NCBI GenBank assembly: GCA_963658575.1
Contig: CAVKQB010000012.1
Location: 1 to 48,221 of the forward strand
Reading direction: 5' to 3'
DNA from: W0P28-013 sp963658575
Lineage (GTDB): Bacteria; Bacteroidota; Bacteroidia; Bacteroidales; Paludibacteraceae
Length of the DNA stretch: 48,221 nucleotides
Of the stretch, positions 11,154-19,023 are shown one piece after another (position 1 is the stretch's first letter; the number at the start of each line of letters is the position of its first letter). Under the pieces are notes generated by a model. That model did no database searches and had not been told where the DNA came from. It was given only the letters and a program-made list of their open reading frames with translations. The translations under genes and the position numbers were made by a program.

Positions 11154-11957
11154 TCAATCGAAAATGTACAAATCGGAAGCGGCTACACGGTCGAGCGGCT
11201 GCAACACCTCCACAGCAATGCCCTTCTCGACCAACGCATCGTTCACCGTTTTGAACGCCAACTCTGGCGTGTTGTTTTCCTGACTGAGGTGGCACAAAAA
11301 GACGTGCGTGAGCGTTTTCGGCCAGTTATCGGCCAAAAAATGCGCCGTGTGGTCGTTGCACAAATGGCCTGTATGGCTGCGCACACGCTGTTTGAGCGGA
11401 TAGGGATAGCGGCCGTTTTTTAGCATCGCCTCGTCGTAATTGGCTTCGATAACCAGATAATTGGCCTTGGCTATGTGGTCGGCGGCCTCCTTGCCGATGT
11501 AGCCCAAATCGGTGGCGATGACAAACGTTTTGCCATTGTACGAAAACGAGTAGCCCACGCAATCGGAAGCATCGTGGCTCACGGGAAACGATTGAATGGT
11601 GAAATCGCGAATGACGATGTGTTCGCCTTTTTTGTAGAATTTGCGGCTCGACACGAGTTTCTCCGTTACGCGGTAGTTGCGATTGATGCCTTCGTGCATC
11701 TCGCGCGTACCATACACGGGAATGTGGTATTTTTCGCCCAACACACCCACCGAGCAGATGTGGTCGGTGTGGTCGTGCGTGATGAATATGCCCCAAATCT
11801 GTTCCAACGAGATATTGTGCCGTTTCAGTTCGCGTTTCACCGTGCGCACCCCGACTCCCGCATCGATCAGAAAGCCGTATTCGCCCGTGCCGATGTAGTA
11901 ACAATTGCCACTGCTACCGCTGCCCATGCTCAGAAAACGTAAACTTTTTTCGTCCAT
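11154..11957 (-). CDS. Metallo-beta-lactamase-fold hydrolase (YycJ/WalJ-like)
   Basis: 267 residues from the ATG at 11957. An upstream extension of the frame crosses the divergent promoters and is not coding. The metal-binding motif is FITHDHTDHI (around residues 59-68); further ligands are likely His in FPVSHDASD and Asp in VIATDLGYIG, with HLSQENNTPELA near the C-terminus. The opening LSMGSGSSGNCYYI is characteristic of the YycJ subgroup, proposed to be a DNA exonuclease-type MBL enzyme in Firmicutes; the substrate in Bacteroidota is not established. It is divergent from rlmB with both promoters in a 109-nt gap. Confidence 0.88.
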   Translation of the reverse strand: MDEKSLRFLSMGSGSSGNCYYIGTGEYGFLIDAGVGVRTVKRELKRHNISLEQIWGIFITHDHTDHICSVGVLGEKYHIPVYGTREMHEGINRNYRVTEKLVSSRKFYKKGEHIVIRDFTIQSFPVSHDASDCVGYSFSYNGKTFVIATDLGYIGKEAADHIAKANYLVIEANYDEAMLKNGRYPYPLKQRVRSHTGHLCNDHTAHFLADNWPKTLTHVFLCHLSQENNTPELAFKTVNDALVEKGIAVEVLQPLDRVAASDLYIFD

Positions 11958-11978
11958 CTCGTCGATAGAAAATAGTTT

Positions 11979-11987
11979 GCAAAAGTA
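11979..11987 (-). promoter_or_regulatory. -7 promoter element for the metallo-hydrolase gene
   Basis: The minus strand reads TACTTTTGC, 21 nt before the ATG at 11957. Confidence 0.6.
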
Positions 11988-12034
11988 CAAAAAAGAAGTC
12001 AATCGGCAAAACGACGTTTTTCGGCATTTTTTAT

Positions 12035-12043
12035 TAACTTTGC
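12035..12043 (+). promoter_or_regulatory. -7 promoter element for rlmB
   Basis: TAACTTTGC lies 23 nt before the rlmB ATG at 12067 and fixes that start against longer readings of the frame. Confidence 0.68.
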
Positions 12044-12066
12044 AGGCGAAAAAAAGTACACACGCC

Positions 12067-12825
12067 ATGTACGAAAAACGGGTAAAAGAGAAGAGCATGA
12101 TTTTCGGCCTCCGCGCCATCATCGAGGCTATCGATGCGGGCAAAGAGTTCGACAAGGTGCTGTTACGCCGCGAGTTGGACGGCGCATTGGCGCGCGAGTT
12201 GATAGAAAAACTGCGCAGCCGCTCCATTCCCACACAGCGTGTTCCAGCCGAACGGCTCAATCGCCTGACCGACAAAAACCATCAAGGCGCGGTCGCATTT
12301 CTGTCGGCCATCGAGTACCAACATATCGACGACATCGTGCCGATGCTCTACGAACAAGGGCGCACGCCACTCGTGGTGCTGCTCGACGGCATCACCGATG
12401 TGCGCAATTTCGGTGCCATAGCGCGCACTTGCGAATGCGCCGGTGTCGATGCGCTGGTTATCCCAGCCAACGGCGGTGCCACCATCAATGCCGATGCCAT
12501 GAAAACCTCGGCGGGTGCACTGCACACATTGCCCGTGTGCCGCGAACAGAGTCTGCACAACTGCGTCTCGTATCTGCAAAAATGCGGCATACGCGTAGTG
12601 GCCGCCACCGAACACGCCACGCACGGCTACACCCAGTGCGACTTTACGCTGCCGACGGCCATCGTCATGGGAGCGGAAGACACCGGCGTGTCGCCCGACA
12701 TTCTGCGCATTTGCGACGACAAAGCATCAATCCCGATTTTGGGCAAAATAGAATCGCTGAACGTATCCGTAGCGGCTGGCATCGTCATCTACGAAGCCGT
12801 GCGCCAACGGCAAACAACCGAATAA
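12067..12825 (+). CDS. rlmB: 23S rRNA 2'-O-ribose methyltransferase, SpoU/TrmH family (RlmB-like)
   Basis: 252 residues. An N-terminal substrate-binding domain (MIFGLRAIIEAIDAGKEFDKVLL) is followed by a SPOUT (trefoil-knot) methyltransferase domain. The three SpoU motifs are seen: LLDGITDVRNFGAIARTCECAG (motif 1, around residues 105-126), AIVMGAEDTGVS (motif 2) and IPILGKIESLNVSVAAGI (motif 3). The usual target of RlmB is G2251 of 23S rRNA; close paralogues modify other rRNA or tRNA positions. The ATG is chosen from the promoter 23 nt upstream. The pseudouridine synthase gene follows after 20 nt, so this is a two-gene RNA-modification operon. Confidence 0.88.
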   Translation: MYEKRVKEKSMIFGLRAIIEAIDAGKEFDKVLLRRELDGALARELIEKLRSRSIPTQRVPAERLNRLTDKNHQGAVAFLSAIEYQHIDDIVPMLYEQGRTPLVVLLDGITDVRNFGAIARTCECAGVDALVIPANGGATINADAMKTSAGALHTLPVCREQSLHNCVSYLQKCGIRVVAATEHATHGYTQCDFTLPTAIVMGAEDTGVSPDILRICDDKASIPILGKIESLNVSVAAGIVIYEAVRQRQTTE

Positions 12826-12845
12826 CCCCATAAAAATATAACCAC

Positions 12846-13523
12846 TTGGAAATTCTGTACGAAGACAACCACATCATCGCAGTGAACAAAACCTGCTCAG
12901 AGATTGTTCAAGGCGACAAAACGGGCGACGAACCGCTGTCGGAGCAGATAAAAGCGTATCTGAAAACGACCTACGCCAAGCCCGGCAACGTGTTTTGCGG
13001 CGTTACACACCGGCTCGACCGCCCCGTGAGCGGCGCAGTGCTGTTTGCCAAAACAAGCAAAGCCCTCGCACGGCTCAACGAGATGTTCCAAGAACACCAA
13101 ATCCGCAAAACCTATTGGGCAATAGTGAAAAACCGACCAGCCGAACCCGAAGGCACGCTCGAACATTTCCTCATACGCAACGAAAAACAGAACAAATCGT
13201 ACGCCTACGACACGCACAAATCGAGTTCGAAACTCGCGCGGCTCAACTACCGCACCATCGCTCAATCGGACAACTACACGCTACTCGAGATACAACTCGA
13301 AACGGGACGACACCACCAAATACGCTGCCAATTGGCCAAAATCGGCTGTCCGATAAAAGGCGACTTGAAATATGGCGCAGCGCGCTCGAACCCCGACGGC
13401 GGCATCTCGCTGCACGCTCGCTCGCTCGAATTTGAGCACCCCGTTACACACAAAATGGTGAAAATAATCGCGCCAGTGCCAAACGACAGACTTTGGCAAG
13501 AGATAACGCAAAGCATAGAATAA
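12846..13523 (+). CDS. RNA pseudouridine synthase, RluA family
   Basis: 225 residues with a TTG start at 12846. The sequence EILYEDNHIIAVNK begins exactly where family members begin, and no ATG or GTG fits. The catalytic motif is HRLDRPVSGAVLFAKT (Asp around residue 60), with later LETGRHHQIRCQLAKIGCPIKGD and SLHARSLEFEHPVT. There is no N-terminal S4 domain, so it is a short RluA-type enzyme; the target uridine cannot be told. It is 20 nt behind rlmB, and the terminator hairpin begins 7 nt after the stop. Confidence 0.9.
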   Translation: MEILYEDNHIIAVNKTCSEIVQGDKTGDEPLSEQIKAYLKTTYAKPGNVFCGVTHRLDRPVSGAVLFAKTSKALARLNEMFQEHQIRKTYWAIVKNRPAEPEGTLEHFLIRNEKQNKSYAYDTHKSSSKLARLNYRTIAQSDNYTLLEIQLETGRHHQIRCQLAKIGCPIKGDLKYGAARSNPDGGISLHARSLEFEHPVTHKMVKIIAPVPNDRLWQEITQSIE

Positions 13524-13530
13524 CCGACAC

Positions 13531-13571
13531 AACGAAAGCGCAGACGAAACCGTTTGCGCTTCGTTATTTTT
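13531..13571 (+). terminator. Intrinsic terminator overlapping the 3' end of coaD
   Basis: AACGAAAGCGCA pairs with TGCGCTTCGTT (one bulged A), followed by ATTTTTC. The distal arm and T-run lie inside the coaD stop codon and last codons on the other strand. Confidence 0.75.
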
Positions 13572-14004
13572 CGGGCAAATAGTCGGAAATGTCCTTGCCA
13601 AAACGGCGCAACTCGCGCACCAACGACGACGAAATCTCGACCTTGTCGGCATCGGCAAAAAGCACCACCGTTTCGATACCGCCCAACAGCCGATTGGCAT
13701 CGGCCAACTGCAATTCGTAGTCGAAATCGGCCAACGAACGCACGCCCCGCAAAAGAAAATCCGCACCGATTTGTCGCGCAAAATCGACCGTGAGCGTGTC
13801 GTAAATCTGCACCGACACACGCGGATTGTCGGCATAGAGCGCAGCGATGGCCTGCGCACACGCCTCGACATCGTCGTGCGGTTTGGCGGTATTGCACCCA
13901 ACACCTATCACAATATGGTCGAACAGCCGCAAGCCGCGCTCCACAATACTCTGATGACCGCGCGTAAACGGATTGAACGAACCGGGGAAAAGGGCTTTTT
14001 TCAT
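13564..14004 (-). CDS. coaD: Phosphopantetheine adenylyltransferase
   Basis: 146 residues. It transfers AMP from ATP to 4'-phosphopantetheine, the penultimate step of CoA synthesis. Motifs: ALFPGSFNPFTRGHQSIVERG (nucleotidyltransferase TxGH-type site at residues 4-24), FLLRGVRSLADFDYELQLADAN, and the C-terminal ISSSLVREL. It is leftward, last gene after DUF4831 and uvrA; its ATG (14004) is 74 nt from the uvrA stop, across three 17-bp repeats. Confidence 0.95.
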   Translation of the reverse strand: MKKALFPGSFNPFTRGHQSIVERGLRLFDHIVIGVGCNTAKPHDDVEACAQAIAALYADNPRVSVQIYDTLTVDFARQIGADFLLRGVRSLADFDYELQLADANRLLGGIETVVLFADADKVEISSSLVRELRRFGKDISDYLPEK

Positions 14005-14034
14005 GCGAAAAACATCGATTGATTTTTCACTGTT

Positions 14035-14085
14035 TGAAAATCTTCTATTGGTGAAAATCTTCTAATTATGAAAATTTTCTACTTG
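14035..14085. repeat. Three tandem 17-bp repeats at the uvrA/coaD junction
   Basis: Three units TGAAAAT(C/T)TTCTANTTN at 14035, 14052 and 14069. The third carries the uvrA stop codon (CTA at 14079-14081 on the plus strand) and the codon before it. Each unit contains the near-palindrome GAAAATNTTC. Confidence 0.85.
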
Positions 14086-16874
14086 TGCAACAGCGGGCGC
14101 AAATAGCGTCCCGTGTACGACGAGCGGCATTTGGCCACCTCTTCGGGCGTGCCAGCGCAGACCAAACGACCACCTTTTTTGCCGCCTTCGGGGCCTACGT
14201 CGATGACGTGGTCGGCACACTTCACCACGTCCAGATTATGCTCGATGACCAGCACCGTATGACCGTTGGCGATGAGCGCATCGAAGGCTTTGAGCAGCGT
14301 TTTGATGTCGTGCGTGTGCAAGCCGGTGGTCGGCTCGTCGAAGATGAACAGCATGGGCGACGACTGCTCGTTGGCCAGAAACGCCGCCAGCTTGACGCGT
14401 TGGTTCTCGCCGCCCGAAAGCGTATTGCTCGATTGTCCCAGTTTGACGTAGCCAATGCCCACGTCCTGCAAGGGTTTGAGGCGTTTCACAATGCGACGTT
14501 CGGCCGCGCCATCGCTTTCGGAGAAAAACTCAACCGCCTGATTGACAGTCATTTCGAGAACATCGTAGATATTTTTGTCGCGATAGCGCACCTCCAGCAC
14601 TTCCGATTTGAAGCGACGGCCGTGGCAGGCTTCGCACTCCAGCACCAAATCGGCCATGAACTGCATCGGCACAGTAACGGTGCCTTCGCCTTGGCACATC
14701 TCGCAGCGGCCGCCATCTTGATTGAACGAAAAATGCGCCGCCGTGAAGCCGAGTTGCTTGGCTAACGGCTGTTCGGCAAAAAGCCGCCGAATCTCGTCGT
14801 AGGCTTTGATGTAGGTTACCGGATTCGAGCGCGACGACTTGCCTATCGGGCTTTGGCTGACAAATTCGACATCGGAGAGCAGATGCAGGCTTCCGTCGAT
14901 GGCGGTGCAGGCCACCGGCGTAGCGGGCACCTCGTCGCTCAGGCGTTGTTTCAGCGCGTTGTAGAGCACATCGCGCACCAGCGACGACTTGCCCGAGCCG
15001 CTCACGCCCGTAACCACAGTCAGCACGTTGAGCGGAAATTTCACGTCGATATTTTTCAGATTGTTGGCCGATGCGCCTTTCACTTCGATATAGTTCGACC
15101 ACGGACGGCGTGTTTTCGGCACTTCGATGCGCTCTTTTCCGAGCAGATAACGCAGCGTATACGATTTGGCACAATCGGCTTTGGTGGCCTCGCGCGCCAC
15201 ACCGCTCCACACCACTTCGCCGCCCAAACGGCCAGCCTGCGGCCCCATGTCGATGAGAAAATCGGCTTCGCGAATGATTTCGCTATCGTGTTCGACCACA
15301 ACTACCGTATTGCCGAGAGCCTGCAGTTTGCGCAAAACGGCAATCAGACGTTCGGTGTCGCGCGCATGAAGCCCGATGCTCGGCTCGTCGAGTATGTAGA
15401 GCGACCCGACCAACGCGCTACCCAACGATGTAGCCAGATTGATGCGCTGGCTTTCGCCGCCCGAAAGCGTGTTCGACAGGCGGTTGAGCGTGAGATAGCC
15501 CAGCCCCACTTCGACAAGAAATTCCAAGCGGCTGTTGATTTCCGTCAGCAGGCGTTTGGCGGCCAAAGCGTCGTGCTCGTCGAGTTGCAGTTGCGCAAAA
15601 AAATCGTGCAATTCGTCCACCGGCATATCGACCAAATCGGTGATGCTTTTGCCAGCAATTTTGACATAGCGCGCGGCTTGTCGCAGGCGTGTTCCGCCGC
15701 AATCGGGACAGACGGTTTTGCCGCGGTAGCGCGCCAACATCACGCGGTACTGAATTTTGTATTGTTGCGATTTCAGAAAATCGAAAAAATCGTTCAAGCC
15801 GTGAAAATAGGCGTTGCCCGTCCAGAGCAGTTTTTTCTGCGCTTCGGTCAGTTGGTTGTAGGGGCGATGAATGGGAAACCCGAACTGCGCAGCGTGGCGA
15901 ATCAACTCGCGTTTCCACTCGCCCAAGGTGGCACCGCGCCAGCACACGATGGCATCGTCGTAGATCGACAGCGACTTGTCGGGCACCACCAAATCGGGGT
16001 CGATGCCCACCACGCGCCCGAAGCCTTCGCAGGTCGGACACGCGCCTATCGGATTGTTGAAACTGAACATATTCTCGTTCGGCTCGTCGAACACGATGCC
16101 ATCGGCTTCGAACGCCTGCGAGAAACTGCGAATGGCCAATTTTTCCATATCGCCATAAGCCACTTCGCAGGTGTTATGTCCTTCGTAAAAGGCGGTTTGC
16201 ACCGAATCGGCCAAGCGATTTTGCGTCTCCTTGTCGTTTCGCGCCACGATGCGGTCGATGAGCAGTTTCAGCGTGCCAAGTTTCGGCGTTTTGCCCGCGT
16301 CGAGCAATTCGGAGATACGCCGAAACGTGCCGTCGCACCACACGCGCGAAAAGCCTTGCTGTGTCAGTATTTCGAGTTGTTCGGCGAGTGTCCGTTCGTT
16401 GGGGAGGGCGATTTTTGCCAACAGATAGACGGGCGTTCCTTCGGGCAGCGACGTGATGAAATCGACCACATCGCTCACGCTGTCGCGCCGCACTTCGATG
16501 CCCGAAATCGGCGAATAGGTGCGCCCGATGCGTGCAAAAAGCAGTTTCAGATATTCGTAAATTTCGGTCGATGTGCCCACCGTCGAGCGCGGATTGCTGC
16601 TGATGACCTTCTGTTCGATGGCGATGGCGGGCGGAATGCCTTTGATGAAATCGACTTCGGGTTTGTTCATGCGCCCAAGAAACTGCCTAACGTAGGCCGA
16701 AAGGCTCTCGACGTAACGCCGCTGCCCTTCGGCATAGAGCGTGTCGAACGCCAACGACGACTTGCCCGAGCCCGATAGGCCTGTGATGACCACCAATTTG
16801 TTGCGCGGGATTTTCACATCCACGCCTTTCAGGTTGTGGACGCGCGCATTTTTTATTTCGATAAACTGCTCCAT
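14079..16874 (-). CDS. uvrA: UvrABC excinuclease subunit A
   Basis: 931 residues, full length. It is the damage-recognition ATPase of nucleotide excision repair. Two ABC ATPase modules are visible: GLSGSGKSSLAFDT (around 33-46) with signature LSGGESQRINLA, and GVSGSGKSSLVRDV (around 630) with LSGGENQRVKLA and Walker B LFIFDEPTTGLH. Zinc-binding cysteines lie in CPTCEGFG, CPDCGGTR, CEMCQGEG and CEACHGRR. The ATG at 16874 is 3 nt after the stop of the DUF4831 gene, so the two are translationally close-coupled. Its stop lies in a 17-bp repeat unit. Confidence 0.98.
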   Translation of the reverse strand: MEQFIEIKNARVHNLKGVDVKIPRNKLVVITGLSGSGKSSLAFDTLYAEGQRRYVESLSAYVRQFLGRMNKPEVDFIKGIPPAIAIEQKVISSNPRSTVGTSTEIYEYLKLLFARIGRTYSPISGIEVRRDSVSDVVDFITSLPEGTPVYLLAKIALPNERTLAEQLEILTQQGFSRVWCDGTFRRISELLDAGKTPKLGTLKLLIDRIVARNDKETQNRLADSVQTAFYEGHNTCEVAYGDMEKLAIRSFSQAFEADGIVFDEPNENMFSFNNPIGACPTCEGFGRVVGIDPDLVVPDKSLSIYDDAIVCWRGATLGEWKRELIRHAAQFGFPIHRPYNQLTEAQKKLLWTGNAYFHGLNDFFDFLKSQQYKIQYRVMLARYRGKTVCPDCGGTRLRQAARYVKIAGKSITDLVDMPVDELHDFFAQLQLDEHDALAAKRLLTEINSRLEFLVEVGLGYLTLNRLSNTLSGGESQRINLATSLGSALVGSLYILDEPSIGLHARDTERLIAVLRKLQALGNTVVVVEHDSEIIREADFLIDMGPQAGRLGGEVVWSGVAREATKADCAKSYTLRYLLGKERIEVPKTRRPWSNYIEVKGASANNLKNIDVKFPLNVLTVVTGVSGSGKSSLVRDVLYNALKQRLSDEVPATPVACTAIDGSLHLLSDVEFVSQSPIGKSSRSNPVTYIKAYDEIRRLFAEQPLAKQLGFTAAHFSFNQDGGRCEMCQGEGTVTVPMQFMADLVLECEACHGRRFKSEVLEVRYRDKNIYDVLEMTVNQAVEFFSESDGAAERRIVKRLKPLQDVGIGYVKLGQSSNTLSGGENQRVKLAAFLANEQSSPMLFIFDEPTTGLHTHDIKTLLKAFDALIANGHTVLVIEHNLDVVKCADHVIDVGPEGGKKGGRLVCAGTPEEVAKCRSSYTGRYLRPLLHK

Positions 16875-16877
16875 CGT

Positions 16878-17933
16878 CTATTTCGAAATCGACTCGATGC
16901 CGCCGAAGCGTGTAAAACGCACTTGCGTAGCGCGTCCGTCGAAAAGTGCGGCGGGCAAACAGCGCACGCTGCCCAGTTGCGGCATCATCAGCGATTTGCT
17001 AGCAAGCGTTTTCTGTCCGTCGGAAATCGTGATTGTGGCCATTGCTGGCACATTGTAGAACAGGCCACACGGCTTCGACGCGTCGTTATATTGCTGAAAA
17101 TCAGCGGATTTTTCATCAATCGACAGACTAAAATAGATGGGCTCGCCCGCAAAGTCGTCGGCGGCCACCAAGCCAGCGTGGCGCGAGATGCGAAACAGCA
17201 CGCTGTCGGTCTGTGCGGCTTGCGGCGACAGCACCATCGTGGTCGTGCTGCGGCACACCGCGGTGCGGCCAACGAACAGCGCCAAGAGTTCCTTTTCGGT
17301 TTCGTCCAACTGTTTCAGCATCAACTCCAAAGCGGTGCCGTCGGGCAATTGTTCGTTCTCGCCCGATAGCAGATTGGCTCTGTTTTCGCGGATGCGATAG
17401 ATCTGTTTGGCCGCCATTTCGGCCATTTTCGGCACCGAACTTGCTACCAAAGCCTCTTCGCCAAGACACGCCAAGTCGAACGTCGGCATGGTGTCGCACT
17501 CAAGCTGGCGGTGTTGCGTTTTTTGCGCCTTTTTCGGCAGGTCAATCGTCTGATTTACAGATAGTATCACGCCATTTTCATCGGTTTGAATGTTGTAGGC
17601 GGTCGTCTTTTTGTTCACCGCCACGGCAAAGCGTTTTTCGGCATCGGGAACCGTACGCCCGTGCAGGCGCACCGCAGTCAGACGCCACTCGCTGGCATCG
17701 GCAGCCACCACATCGCGCACGCCCAAATAGCGTTCGGCATATTTGCGAAAAGGCCCCGCCTTGCGCACCGCATGCTCCATTTCGATGGTAACAACCACCT
17801 CCGTTCGAGGCAGCAGATAGAACACATTCTCGCCCGAAACGGCGGCACGCTCCACAGGCACAACCGACGTTTGAGCCGCCACGCCAACACACGCCAGCAA
17901 GCAAAACGGCAACAAAAAAACGCTCTTTTTCAT
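16878..17933 (-). CDS. DUF4831 family secreted/periplasmic protein
   Basis: 351 residues from the ATG at 17933, with a clear signal peptide (MKKSVFLLPFCLLACVGVAAQ). The body contains YLLPRTEVVVTIEME, a mid-section of TFDLACLGEEALVASSVPKMAEMAAKQI, and RENRANLLSGENEQLPDG, which I recognise as the pattern of DUF4831, a Bacteroidota-specific family of unknown function. It starts the operon DUF4831-uvrA-coaD, only 3 nt before uvrA. No link to DNA repair is evident; the coupling may simply be positional. A frame extension upstream of 17933 crosses the promoter and is rejected. Confidence 0.82.
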   Translation of the reverse strand: MKKSVFLLPFCLLACVGVAAQTSVVPVERAAVSGENVFYLLPRTEVVVTIEMEHAVRKAGPFRKYAERYLGVRDVVAADASEWRLTAVRLHGRTVPDAEKRFAVAVNKKTTAYNIQTDENGVILSVNQTIDLPKKAQKTQHRQLECDTMPTFDLACLGEEALVASSVPKMAEMAAKQIYRIRENRANLLSGENEQLPDGTALELMLKQLDETEKELLALFVGRTAVCRSTTTMVLSPQAAQTDSVLFRISRHAGLVAADDFAGEPIYFSLSIDEKSADFQQYNDASKPCGLFYNVPAMATITISDGQKTLASKSLMMPQLGSVRCLPAALFDGRATQVRFTRFGGIESISK

Positions 17934-17962
17934 AGACTCTGTTTTTACAATTTTTGCAAAAC

Positions 17963-17971
17963 GCAAAAATA
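17963..17971 (-). promoter_or_regulatory. -7 promoter element for the DUF4831-uvrA-coaD operon
   Basis: The minus strand reads TATTTTTGC, 29 nt before the ATG at 17933. Confidence 0.55.
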
Positions 17972-18019
17972 AGCATTTTTCGGCAGATGCGGAAATGGTG
18001 TCATCTGACCAAAAATTTG

Positions 18020-18028
18020 TAATTTTGC
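18020..18028 (+). promoter_or_regulatory. -7 promoter element for nadA
   Basis: TAATTTTGC lies 24 nt before the nadA ATG. Confidence 0.6.
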
Positions 18029-18052
18029 ACTGCAGAAAATCGACAAATCGAC

Positions 18053-18985
18053 ATGGAAAAACAAGCAATTATCGACGAGATAGCCCGTCTGAAACGCGAG
18101 AAAAACGCCGTTATCATGGCGCATTACTACCAACAAAACGACATTCAGGACATTGCCGACGTGATTGGCGACAGCCTTGCCTTGGCGCAGTGGGCTACCC
18201 GAAGCAAAGCCGACATTTTGGTGGTGTGCGGCGTGCATTTCATGGGCGAAACAGCCAAAATACTCTCGCCCGAAAAGAAGGTGCTCGTGCCCGACATGAA
18301 CGCCGGCTGCTCGCTGGCCGATAGTTGCAACGCCAACGATTTCGAACAGTTTGTGCACGCGCACCCCGACCACACCGTGATTTCGTATGTGAACACCACA
18401 GCCGCCGTCAAAGCCCTGACCGACGTAGTAGTAACATCGAGCAATGCGCAGAAAATCGTGGAACAATTCCCGAAAGATGCCAAACTGATTTTCGGTCCCG
18501 ACCGCAATTTGGGCAGTTACATCAACAAAATGACGGGGCGCAACATGCTGCTGTGGAACGGCGCGTGCCACGTGCACGAGCAGTTTTCGGTGGAACGCCT
18601 CGTGGCGTTGAAACAGGCGCACCCGACCGCCAAAGTGCTGGCGCACCCCGAATGCAAAAATGTGGTGCTGATGCTGGCCGATGTCATCGGTTCGACGCAG
18701 AAACTGCTTGACTACGCCACACAAAGCGACTGCGACGAATTTTTGGTAGCGACCGAAAGCGGCATTCTGCACGAGATGCAAAAACGCAACCCCAACAAAA
18801 CGTTCATTCCCATTCCGCCCACCGACAGCACCTGCGGCTGCAACGAGTGCAACTTCATGAAACTAAACACGCTCGAAAAGGTGCGCGACTGCCTGCTGCA
18901 CGAATCTCCCGAAATCCTTGTGGACGAAACCATACGCGCCAAAGCCGTCAAACCGATACTGAAAATGCTCGAAATGAGCAAATAG
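18053..18985 (+). CDS. nadA: Quinolinate synthase A
   Basis: 310 residues. It condenses iminoaspartate with dihydroxyacetone phosphate to quinolinate in de novo NAD synthesis. Motifs: VIMAHYYQQNDIQDIADVIGD (residues 22-42), NAGCSLADSC, VTSSNAQKIV, GRNMLLWNGACHVHEQF, AHPECKNVV and CGCNECNFMKLNTLEK. The cysteines in AGCSLADSC, HPECK and the CGCNEC region include the three [4Fe-4S] ligands of the family. The partner nadB is not in the window. It is monocistronic between the divergent DUF4831 gene and the convergent acyltransferase fusion; only 38 nt separate the convergent stops and I see no clear terminator there. Confidence 0.96.
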   Translation: MEKQAIIDEIARLKREKNAVIMAHYYQQNDIQDIADVIGDSLALAQWATRSKADILVVCGVHFMGETAKILSPEKKVLVPDMNAGCSLADSCNANDFEQFVHAHPDHTVISYVNTTAAVKALTDVVVTSSNAQKIVEQFPKDAKLIFGPDRNLGSYINKMTGRNMLLWNGACHVHEQFSVERLVALKQAHPTAKVLAHPECKNVVLMLADVIGSTQKLLDYATQSDCDEFLVATESGILHEMQKRNPNKTFIPIPPTDSTCGCNECNFMKLNTLEKVRDCLLHESPEILVDETIRAKAVKPILKMLEMSK

Positions 18986-19023
18986 CGTTTACTCATCGAA
19001 CATCGGCCAGCGGCTTCCAACCG

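Noticed and set aside
14853..16778. A plus-strand frame of 641 codons opposite uvrA
   Set aside because: It is an antisense shadow; uvrA motifs are complete on the minus strand.
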